This document shows, piece by piece, positions 1 to 9,967 of a stretch of 64,000 nucleotides of DNA. Every line of letters begins with the position of its first letter. The first letter of the stretch is position 1. The position numbers were made by a program, and so were the translations under genes. The stretch spans positions 620,001 to 684,000 of the forward strand of contig JADKHN010000006.1 in NCBI GenBank assembly GCA_016721725.1, read 5' to 3'. Source of the DNA: Chitinophagaceae bacterium. Lineage in GTDB: Bacteria > Bacteroidota > Bacteroidia > Chitinophagales > Chitinophagaceae. The notes beneath the pieces were generated by a model. The model worked only from the letters and a program-made list of their open reading frames with translations, was not told the origin of the DNA and did no database searches.

Positions 1-3000
1 CCGAGCTTAACCCGATGGCGTTATTACTGTTCGTCCAGTTGTAAGTGGTACCTGCAACCAACCCGCTAAAGTTGACCGGCATGGTATTGGCACCGTTGCA
101 AACAACCTGGTTACCTACGGCGTTTACTTTCGCGGTTGGTTTGACCGTGATCGTAAAGCTGACCGGTGAACCGGTACAGGCGATGCCGCCACTGCTGTAA
201 ACTGACGTTACGGTTACTGTAGCTGTCACCGGAGCACTTGAATTATTGATGGCAGTGAAGGAAGGGATATTACCCGTTCCCGCTGCCGTTAACCCAACGG
301 ACGTGTTGTCATTGGTCCAGGCATATACCGCACCCGTGACTGGTCCGGTGATGATGACTGGTAAGGTACCGGTGCCATTACATAAGATCTGGTTGGCGAT
401 CGGATTGATCACCGGTGTTGGATTAACCGTGATCGTGAAACTTACCTGTATACCTGCACAGACACCATTTTGTGGCGTTATGGTGATTGTCGCCACAACC
501 GGCCCGGAACCGTTGTTGATTGCGGTAAAGGATGGGATACTTCCGGTACCCAGGGCTGAAAGTCCGATCGAAGGCTGGCTATTGGTCCAGGTGAAATAAA
601 CACCCGGTGCAGGTGTGACCAATATAACAGGCGCTGTTGGTGTTCCATTGCAAATCACCTGGTTGGTGGGATAAGGCTGTGCCAGTGTTGGCGGCGGGTT
701 CACCGTAATGGTGAAGGATACGGGAGTGCCGGTGCAGCTGACTCCGCCGTTATTGTACACAGGCGTCACCGTTATTGTAGCAACCTGCGGCGTATTGCCG
801 ATGTTGATCGCCGTGAAAGACGGGATATTGCCCGTACCACTGGCGGCCAGCCCGATGGAAGTATTGTTGTTGGACCAGTTATACGTCATGGTGCCGCCTG
901 TTACGACAGTGCTGAAGTTGACGGCTGCGGTCGGTGTATTGTTACATACAACCTGGTTACCCACGGCATTCATCGTCACCGGCGGATTCACCAAAACCGT
1001 AGCTGTTACAGGCGTACCCGGTGTGCAACCCCCAACCGTTGGCGTGATGGTAAAGGTTACCGTTACCGGCGCATTCGTTGTATTGACCAGTGCACCGCTG
1101 ATATTGCCAGTGCCGCTGGCCGGGATACCTGTTACGGTTCCGGTATTGTTCCTTGTCCAGTTGAAAACCGTTCCGCTTACCGTGCCGGTGACAGCAATGG
1201 TTGTGATGCTGGCACCCGAGCAGGTTGTCTGCGCAGAAGGCGTGGCATTCGCATCGGGCGAAGGATTGACAAGCACGGTAGCCGTGATGGGCGTACCTGT
1301 GCAGCCATTGGCCGTAGCCGCTATGGTAAAGGTAACCGTTACCGGTGAGCCCGTGATATTCGTAAGTGTTCCGCTGATATCTCCCGAACCGCTTGCCGGG
1401 ATGCCTGTTACGGTGGCGGTATTGTTTCGTGTCCAGTTGTAGGTTGCCCCGCCGACATTACCTGTCAGTACGATCGCAGTGATGGCCTGACCGGAACAGG
1501 TCGTTTGTGAAGCAGGCGTGGCCACTGAGCCCGGTGCAGGCGTAACCGTTACTGCTTTGGATGTTGCCGTTGCCGCGGTACACCCATTGGCATTATTGTA
1601 ATTAACAGATACGCTCTGCGCTCCCACCGTGTTCCATGTTATGGAAATGGTATTGGTGCCTGCGCCTGCCGTGATGTTGCCACCTGAAGAAACACTCCAG
1701 GAATAACCGGACATACCTGTCTCGGTGGTATAGGTCACGTTCGTTGTGCCAACGCAAACAGATGAAAGTCCGGATATCGTTGGTACAGGAAGTGCGTTCA
1801 CGGTAACCGCTTTGGATGTTGCCGTTGCTGCGGTACATCCATTGGCATTGGTATAATTAACAGATACACTCTGCGCACCTACCGTATTCCAGGTCACGGA
1901 AATGGTATTGGTACCTGCGCCAGCTGTGATGTTACCACCTGCTGAAACGGTCCACAAATAACCGGTCATTCCGGCCTGTGTCGAATAGATGACGTTCGTG
2001 GTACCAACGCATACGGAAGCAAGACCGGATATGGTTGGTACAGGAAGTGCATTCACGGTAACCGACTGAATGGTTGCCGTTGCTGCGGTACATCCATTGG
2101 CAATGATATAATTAACAGATACACTCTGCGTACCTACCGTATTCCAGGTCACGGAAATGGTATTGGTACCTGCGCCAGCCGTGATCGTTCCACCCGCTGA
2201 AACGGTCCACACATAACCGGTCATTCCGGCCTGTGTCGAATAGATGACGTTCGTGGTACCAACGCATGCGGAAGCCAGTCCGGATATGGTTGGCACAGGA
2301 AGCGCATTCACGGTAACCGCCTGGGAGGTTGCCGTTGCTGCGGTACATCCATTGGCATTGGTATAATTAACAGAAACGCTCTGTGCTCCCACCGTATTCC
2401 ATGTTACGGATATGGTATTGGTGCCTGCGCCTGCCGTGATGTTGCCGCCGGCTGAAACGGTCCACACATAACCGGTCATTCCGGCCTGGGTGGAATAGAC
2501 CACGTTGGTTGCGCCAACGCAAACAGATGCAAGTCCGGATATAGTGGGTACCGGAAGCGCATTCACCGTAACGGCATGTGATGTTGCCGTTGCTGCGGTA
2601 CATCCATTGGCATTGTTGTAATTAACAGATACGGACTGCGCTCCCACCGTGTTCCATGTTACGGAAATGTCCGTATTCCAGGTTACGGATATGGTATTGG
2701 TGCCTGCGCCTGCCGTGATGTTGCCGCCGGCTGAAACGGTCCACACATAACCGGACATTCCGGCCTGGGTGGAATAAACAACATTGGTTGTGCCAACGCA
2801 TACTGAAGCAGGTCCGGATATGGTGGGAACCGGAAGCGGATTCACCGTTATAGTGAATATTTTTGGCGTGCCTGTGCATACCGGGTTACCGGTTATGAAA
2901 TTACCAAATGCATTTGGATTCGCTCCTGCCGGAACGGTAGCCACAACAGTGTTGGTTGCCGTACTGATCACAGATACATCGTTGGAATTATAGTTTGCCA

Positions 3001-4572
3001 CATAGATCCGGCTTCCATCAGCGCTTAAGGAGATACCAAAAGGATTTGCCCCTACCGATACAGTTGTCAACACTGAATTAGTAGCGGTATTGATCACGGA
3101 CATTTGGTTCGTGCTTTGATTGGTAACATATAACCTGCTGCCATCGGCAGAAATGGCTGTCCCAACCGGACCTGACCCTACCGGAATAGAAGCTTCCTCC
3201 AGATTTGTAACCGCATTGATCACAGATATGCTATTAGAATTCTGATTGGCTACATAAACCTTACTGCCATCCGGGCTTACCGAGATCCCAAATGGAGCCG
3301 ATCCTATAGCAACAGTAGCCACTAACGCATTGGTAGAAACATTGATGACTGATACGTTGGCGGAACCATTGTTTGCAATATAGAGCCTGCTTCCATCAGG
3401 ACTTAGTTTGGTGGCTGAAGGAGCAGTACCTGCCGGAATTGTTGAAATCACCAGATCTGTAGCGGTATTGATCACCGAAACATTATTGGTACCGATATTG
3501 GCCACATAAACCCGACTGCCATCAGGGCTAACTGATAAACCATAAGGATTTGTACCAACAGGTACTGTAGCGATCACGGTATTGGTTTCGGTGCTGATCA
3601 CCGATACATTGCCGGAGATATAATTGGTTACATAAACCTTGCTGCCATCAGGCGTTACCGACACGCCAATGGGCATTGATCCAACACCAATTGTAGCAAC
3701 TACTGTATTGGTAGCCGTATTGATCACCGATACATTGTTTGAGGTTCTGTTGGTGATATAGGCAAAATTACTGCCGGTTGAAGGTGTGACAGTAACCGTT
3801 GCCGTTACCGGCGAAGCGGTGGCATTCGTTGCAATGAAGGAGGCTATATTGCCAATACCACTTGCTGCCAAACCTATAGATGTATTATTGTTCGTCCAGT
3901 CGAATACAGTACCCGAACCGGTAAAGTTGATCGCCGCTGTTGATGAATTGTTACACACAGCCTGATTGGCCGGCTGTGCAACATCAGGAGTAGGGTTGAC
4001 CGTGATGGTGAAAGTTTTGGGGGTGCCTGTACAAACAGGGTTGCCGGATATAAAATTACCCACTGAAATAGGGCCATTAAATCCTGCAATGTTATTTACT
4101 ACTGAATTAGTAGCTGTGCTGATCACAGAAACATCATTGGAATTATAATTGGTCACATAAACATTGTTGCCATCAGTGCTAACACATACTCCGTTCGGAG
4201 CTGCACCAACAGTCACCGTAGCCACAATCGTATTTGTTGCAGTATTGATAACAGATACACTGTTGGAAGAATTGTTGGCCACATATACACGACTGCCGTC
4301 GGGGCTAACCGATATACCTCGAGGAACTGATCCCACTGCCACAGTAGCCACCACCGAATTAGTTGCGGCATTGATAACGGATACATTGTTGGAAAAAGCA
4401 TTACCTACATATACCCTGCCGGCATCGGGGCTAACCGATACACCGATTGGATTCGTTCCCACAATCACCGTTGCAACCACTGTATTGGTTGCGGTATTGA
4501 TAACGGATACATCGCTTGAAGCGAGGTTAGTCACATATACCCGGCTGCCGTTAGGACTTACTGATACTGCAT
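1..4572 (-). CDS. 3' part of giant YVTN/Ig-like repeat surface protein, partial
   Basis: This continues the gene at 4558-9819 in the next reading frame. In the frame whose lowest base is 2 mod 3, the reading resumes exactly in register with a YVTN repeat (GCA GTA TCA GTA AGT, residues AVSVS) and appears open to base 1, where it leaves the window. Order of domains on the minus strand: YVTN beta-propeller blades (about 4570-4090), a short Ig-like unit, a second YVTN propeller (about 3775-2900), an array of about 85-residue Ig/PKD-like units with a 255-base period (about 2850-1550), then further Ig-like units with conserved N-W-T and A-S-G-T-G-N motifs. It was probably secreted and cell-surface exposed. 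No C-terminal sorting domain can be seen because the end is missing. I translated representative stretches by eye, so a further frameshift is not excluded. Confidence 0.75.
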
Positions 4573-7500
4573 AGGATTTGATCCAACAGGCACTGTAGCT
4601 ACCACCATATTTGTAGTCGTATTGATAACTGATACATCATCAGAACCGCTGTTAACTACATAAATCCGGCTGCCGTCAGGACTTACTGACACTCCAAGTG
4701 GACTTGACCCTACTGCTACCGTAGCCACCACAGTATTGGTAGTCGTATTAATAACTGAAATATTGTTGGAGTTTTGATTTGCCACATAGACCTGGTTGCC
4801 GTCGGGACTAACTGATACACCCCATGGATTTGCTCCCACTGCCACTGTAGCCACTACCAAATTGGTAGCCGTATTGATAACCACAACATTGTTGGAATTC
4901 CTGTTCGCAATATATGCATAGCTTCCGCCTGCTGAAGGAGTAACCGTAACCGTTGCCGTTACCGGCGAAGCCGTTGCATTGGTAGCGGTAAATGAAGGAA
5001 TATTTCCTGTTCCGCTTGCTGCCAATCCAATGGTTGTATTGTTGTTCGTCCAGTTGAATACAGTACCCGAACCGGTAAAGTTGATCGCAGCTGTTGCAGA
5101 ATTATTGCATACCGTTTGATTGGCGGGTTGTGTTACCTCCGGTGAAGGGTTTACCGTTATGGTAAATGTTTTAGATGCACCGGTACAAACGGCTGAGCCG
5201 GTCACGAAGTTTCCGATCGCATATGGATGGGTTTGCACCGGCACCGTGGTGATCACAGTGTTGGTCGCAGTATTGATCACTGATACGTTGTTATCGGCAT
5301 AATTGGCAGTATAGGCGCGACTGCCATCGGGTTGCAGTGATATGCCAACGGGGTTCGAGCCTACCGTTACAGATGTAATGACGGTATTGGTTGCTGCATT
5401 GATCACCGTTACATTATCAGATCCCTGGTTAACAGAGTAAACCCTGCTTCCGTCTGCACTAACGGCAACATCATTTGGCAATGAACCAACGGGTATAGTT
5501 GTTATAACTGAATTGGTGGCCGTATTGATGACCGACATTGTACCGGAGCCCTGGTTAACCACATATAATTTACTACCGTCGGGGCTTACTTTCAAACCGA
5601 TGGGATTGGTTTGAACCCCGATGGTGGTAACAACCGTATTGGTGGCAGTATTGATCACCGTAACTGAACTGCCGCCATAATTGGATACATATAAGCGGCT
5701 GCCGTCGGGGCTTATGGCGTCTGCCCATGCACCGCTTCCACAAGGAATGTTTGCGATGATCGCATTGGTGGACGTATTGACAACATCCACCTGCGACAGT
5801 CCGTTGCTCACTACGTAAAGCCTTGTACCATCAGGATTTACAACCAGCCCCAGCGGAGATGAGGTAATGGGAATGGTGGCAATGACCGATTGGGTGGAAG
5901 TATTGATCACAGATACTGTTGAAGATCCGTTATTGGCTATATAAGCCCGGCTGCCATCAGCGCTCACAGAAACACCCCTTGGGTTCGACCCGACCGGAAT
6001 GGTGGTTACAACATTATTGGTAGCCGTATTGATGACAGATACATTGCCCGAACCCATGTTGGGTATATAGGCAAAACCACCTGATGTACCACTTGATGGT
6101 GTTACAGTAATGGTTGCCATAACCGGCGCAGGGGTTGTATTCGTTGCTGTGAAAGCAGGTAAAGTATTACCTGTTCCGCTTGCAGCCAATCCAATGCTGG
6201 TATTGTTATTTGTCCAGGTCACTATTGTGGTTCCGTTTAACCAGTTGCCTGCATTGACTATCAGCCTGGCATAGTCGCCAGACCAGCTTGCCCCGGCATT
6301 GTCCCCTGTATAAGCATTAACTGCCACAGCCCGTCCTTTATTAGCAAGCAATATATTACCATCGCTCCATGCTGCCACCTGGGTTGCCCCCGGTGCCAGT
6401 GCAACGATAAACCTGTAAAAAGCGTTCAATGAAGTTACCCCCTGCATCAGGGGGTGAACTGGGTTAAATGTACCCAGAGACGCACTAGTATAATTTGTTA
6501 AGGCATCATCATTGAAAGGTGAATACCCTCCCGTTAACCAACGGCCCTTGATACTTCTTCCCCCTCCCATCCAGTTAAAATTAAATGCTGCTACGGTGCC
6601 TCCTGCATCCATATAATCGGCAAGCACATCGCCTATTGCTACATTATTGTTCCAGTTTGTATTGCTGAAAGCCACCACTACATTATATTGCTGAAGTTGG
6701 GATAAAGTTGGGGTTCCGACGGTTGCATCATACAGATCGACATTGGTAACTCCCGGCATTGCAAGCAATTGGTTCCGGAGATTGACCGGATTCACAAATT
6801 CGGCTGTCAAGATCAGGATCCTGGCCGAACTGCCATTATAACCATTGGCCATAAAATTAAAAGTACCTGCAGGCAATAAAGTGCCATTGCAGAATGTTTG
6901 ACTGGAAGGTACGATCAAATCAGGTACTGGTTTAACCAGTACCGTAGCTGTTATGGGCGTACCCGTATTGCCACCAGCCGTTGGCGTTATTGTAAAGGTA
7001 ACCAGTACAGGCGCTGTTGTGGTATTGGTCAGTGTACCGCTGATATCGCCCGCGCCGCTGGCTGCGATGCCCGTAACTGTGGAAGTGTTGTCCCTTGTCC
7101 AGTTGAACACCGTTGAAGGGACACTGCCTGTGATCAGGATCGTTGTGATCGCAGATCCTGAGCAGGTTGTTTGTGAGGAAGGTATAGCCAAAGCATCTGG
7201 CAGGGGTGATTCAGATGCGAACAAGGCAGCAATCTCTGCATCGCTCAATACCTTTTTATAGACACGTATCTCATCCAGTTTGCCCCGATAGAATTCGGTA
7301 TATGGATTTAATCCGTCAATATACATCAGACCGCCAAAGGCTGCAAACCTGCCAGACACATAAGTTGCGCCTGAATATACATTATCAGTTTTAACCAAAA
7401 CCCCATTGAGATACATTTTTATGGTAGCGCCATCAACTGATATCACCCAATGCTTCCAACTGTTAATGGGTGGTGTGGGATAAATGTAGACTGACTGATT

Positions 7501-9819
7501 CACATTACAATGTCCTTCACAAACATATCCTCCAAGACCCGTAACATTAAGACCCATGAGGAATGTGCTTGCACCGCAGCTGCCATTACCGCCATAAGAA
7601 AATAAAGTTGGACCGGAAACCACTTCATCTGCATTAAACCAGAAGGCAATAGTACGGTTTGTTGTTGGGAACAGGTCAGCAGGCACTTTAATGTAGCTGT
7701 TACTGGTACCATCGAAATAATATGCTTTATTCGGAGTTCCAAAACGGTCAGCAGTCAATACAGCACCGTTATAAACCGGGTTGATATTATTACCGCTTTG
7801 ATCATTGGCATTTCCGTTGAACGGGTAGAATGCCACCATGGAGGAATATTCATCGGCCACCTGTTCATTGCTGAGGGCTCTATTATATATTTTAATATCA
7901 TCAAGTTTCCCCTTGAAATATCCCCCCGAACCATCAATATAAGTACTCAGTCCATCCGGCGTGATCAATGCACCAATGAACAGTTTTCTTACGTCAACGA
8001 ATGTGGGTACAGAGAACCCGTTATTACTATTTGATTCTACCCCGTTGATAAATATTTTGATGGTAGTACCATTGATGGTCACTGCAAAATGGGCCCATTG
8101 ATTTTCAGGATTAACAGACCAGGAGGGGCTAGATAATGCGTTCGTATTGCAGTGCCCCTGTGTATTATAGCGATTTGAATTACTGGCATTAAATCCCATT
8201 AAATAGGAAGTCCCGCAGCCATTGCCACCATAAGTCAAAGGATATGAAGGCTGGTTGCCAGTAGCAGGGTTCAGCCAGAACATCACCGTACGGTTTGTTT
8301 CAGGCAGACCTGTGGCTGAAATATCAATATAGTCATTGATGCCATCAAAATCATAGGCACTGTTGGCATTTCCAAAACGGTCAGTGGTCAATACGGCTCC
8401 GTTCGTTACCGTACCATGTCTTCCAAAACCGCTTTCATCATTGGCATTGCCATTGAAAGGATAATAAGCTACAAGACCTGTTGATTCATTATTGTAAAGC
8501 TGAAGTATCTGTGCATCAGTCAATGCAGAATTATATATTCTGAATTCATCCAGTTTGCCCTGGAAATACCCGGCAAAAATTGAATTACCATCCGTATTTA
8601 CCATCGCGCCCATCAGTGCCGAAGTACCGGTAACGTAAGTGGGGGTAATGAATGTATTTTCTGTTTGTTGCAACACACCGTTGATATATATTTTTTGTGT
8701 CGACCCACTAATGGTTGCAGTAAAGTGATACCAATTATTAATTGGTTCTGTAACATAGGGGGCAGATATCCGGTTAGTAGCACAATGAGCAATAACAGTG
8801 TATGTATTTGGCCAGGAGTAGTGATTTAAAACCGTTATAAAGTTGTCGTTACATACATTGCCGCCATACGAAAATGGAGTAGGAAGGTAATAATCTAACC
8901 GCTCAGCATTGAACCAGAATGAAACAGTTCTGTCTGTAGTAGGAAAATTACCTGCCGGTACTCTAATATATGATCCAACTGCACCATCAAAATGATAGGC
9001 CTTATTTGCATTTCCGAAACGGTCTGTGGTTAATGTGACGCCAGTTCCTAGATAAGTTGAGTTATTACCGTTTCCACTTTCATCAATTGCATTGCCATTA
9101 AAAGGGAAATATGCAACCAGCGACTCACTGGCATAAAGATTCTGTACCTGTGCATCGCTCAAGGCAGCATCATAAATGCGGATATCATCAAGTTTACCAT
9201 TGAAATACTGAAAATCGCCAATTCTTTTTCCAATATATCCTACTGTTGAAACATCATATTCCGGTGCAATTGGTGAAAGTGGTACCGATTGAATCAACAT
9301 ACCATTTATGTAAAGCTTATAATGGGTAGTACTTCTGGTACCCACCACATGATACCATTGGTTGATAGCAGGTAAAACACCTGTTTGTGTATTATATGTC
9401 CCGCCTCCAAGGTAGTAACCGAAGCCTCCAATACCGATATAAGTGCCAATAAAATTGCCAATATTCAGGACTTGATCGCCAATATTTCCACCAATACCCA
9501 ATATAGTGGCCCCACCTGTTTGAATAGGACCGCCTGGGGGATTAGCAGTTGGATATATCCATGCTGAATATGTATATTCGGGTAACCTGAGCGTATTGGC
9601 TGATGTAATTTCTATATAATCGCTGGAACCATTAAAATTATAGGCCCTGTTGTTGTTGCTAAACCGGTCACTCGTTAAACTGGCACCGGCTACAATACCA
9701 CTATGTATATTTCCAATAGCATCATTTGCATTTCCATTAAAAGGATAATATGCTACCAGGTTCTGGGATAAAGATGAAGCAGAAAGTGATAGCCAGGCGA
9801 GGAGTAGAAATATACGCAT
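4558..9819 (-). CDS. 5' part of giant secreted LamG / YVTN beta-propeller protein (frameshifted)
   Basis: The start is taken as ATG at 9819, because it opens directly with a signal peptide (MRIFLLLAWLSLSASS). The upstream TTG at 9852 would add 11 residues of no signal-peptide character. Four LamG/concanavalin-like domains follow (about 9770-9140, 9130-8500, 8470-7850, 7830-7220), each opening with VAYYPFNGNAND or a variant and closing with KLDDIRIY and A-L-S-D-A-Q. Next come an Ig-like unit, a GATase1/ThuA-like segment (about 6890-6230, beginning ARILILTAEF), a YVTN propeller (about 6090-5250), an Ig-like unit and another propeller. The frame stops at 4558 after VPVGSNPMQYQ, where the repeat pattern demands NPYAVSVSP. 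One T is missing. Likely an adhesin or polymer-binding surface protein; function inferred from domains only. Confidence 0.85.
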   Translation of the reverse strand: MRIFLLLAWLSLSASSLSQNLVAYYPFNGNANDAIGNIHSGIVAGASLTSDRFSNNNRAYNFNGSSDYIEITSANTLRLPEYTYSAWIYPTANPPGGPIQTGGATILGIGGNIGDQVLNIGNFIGTYIGIGGFGYYLGGGTYNTQTGVLPAINQWYHVVGTRSTTHYKLYINGMLIQSVPLSPIAPEYDVSTVGYIGKRIGDFQYFNGKLDDIRIYDAALSDAQVQNLYASESLVAYFPFNGNAIDESGNGNNSTYLGTGVTLTTDRFGNANKAYHFDGAVGSYIRVPAGNFPTTDRTVSFWFNAERLDYYLPTPFSYGGNVCNDNFITVLNHYSWPNTYTVIAHCATNRISAPYVTEPINNWYHFTATISGSTQKIYINGVLQQTENTFITPTYVTGTSALMGAMVNTDGNSIFAGYFQGKLDEFRIYNSALTDAQILQLYNNESTGLVAYYPFNGNANDESGFGRHGTVTNGAVLTTDRFGNANSAYDFDGINDYIDISATGLPETNRTVMFWLNPATGNQPSYPLTYGGNGCGTSYLMGFNASNSNRYNTQGHCNTNALSSPSWSVNPENQWAHFAVTINGTTIKIFINGVESNSNNGFSVPTFVDVRKLFIGALITPDGLSTYIDGSGGYFKGKLDDIKIYNRALSNEQVADEYSSMVAFYPFNGNANDQSGNNINPVYNGAVLTADRFGTPNKAYYFDGTSNSYIKVPADLFPTTNRTIAFWFNADEVVSGPTLFSYGGNGSCGASTFLMGLNVTGLGGYVCEGHCNVNQSVYIYPTPPINSWKHWVISVDGATIKMYLNGVLVKTDNVYSGATYVSGRFAAFGGLMYIDGLNPYTEFYRGKLDEIRVYKKVLSDAEIAALFASESPLPDALAIPSSQTTCSGSAITTILITGSVPSTVFNWTRDNTSTVTGIAASGAGDISGTLTNTTTAPVLVTFTITPTAGGNTGTPITATVLVKPVPDLIVPSSQTFCNGTLLPAGTFNFMANGYNGSSARILILTAEFVNPVNLRNQLLAMPGVTNVDLYDATVGTPTLSQLQQYNVVVAFSNTNWNNNVAIGDVLADYMDAGGTVAAFNFNWMGGGRSIKGRWLTGGYSPFNDDALTNYTSASLGTFNPVHPLMQGVTSLNAFYRFIVALAPGATQVAAWSDGNILLANKGRAVAVNAYTGDNAGASWSGDYARLIVNAGNWLNGTTIVTWTNNNTSIGLAASGTGNTLPAFTATNTTPAPVMATITVTPSSGTSGGFAYIPNMGSGNVSVINTATNNVVTTIPVGSNPRGVSVSADGSRAYIANNGSSTVSVINTSTQSVIATIPITSSPLGLVVNPDGTRLYVVSNGLSQVDVVNTSTNAIIANIPCGSGAWADAISPDGSRLYVSNYGGSSVTVINTATNTVVTTIGVQTNPIGLKVSPDGSKLYVVNQGSGTMSVINTATNSVITTIPVGSLPNDVAVSADGSRVYSVNQGSDNVTVINAATNTVITSVTVGSNPVGISLQPDGSRAYTANYADNNVSVINTATNTVITTVPVQTHPYAIGNFVTGSAVCTGASKTFTITVNPSPEVTQPANQTVCNNSATAAINFTGSGTVFNWTNNNTTIGLAASGTGNIPSFTATNATASPVTATVTVTPSAGGSYAYIANRNSNNVVVINTATNLVVATVAVGANPWGVSVSPDGNQVYVANQNSNNISVINTTTNTVVATVAVGSSPLGVSVSPDGSRIYVVNSGSDDVSVINTTTNMVVATVPVGSNPMQYQ

Positions 9820-9967
9820 GACTGAGGATTTAATATTGCAAAGTTTGCCCAACTAAACCTGGAAACCTTTGATATCCGTCAAGGAATCCGGTGACGATAA
9901 TCACCGCTTCAGGTAATCCTCAGGTGCTTAAAATCGCCTGTTCTCTAAAACCATTGAACCCGTCTTG

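Noticed and set aside
246..1442. Plus-strand open frames in the left region
   Set aside because: They are antisense of the Ig-like repeats of the giant surface protein; their repetitive composition follows from that.
1550..2850. Regularly spaced repeats considered as a CRISPR array
   Set aside because: The period is 255 bases, in frame, and the repeats encode Ig/PKD-like units.
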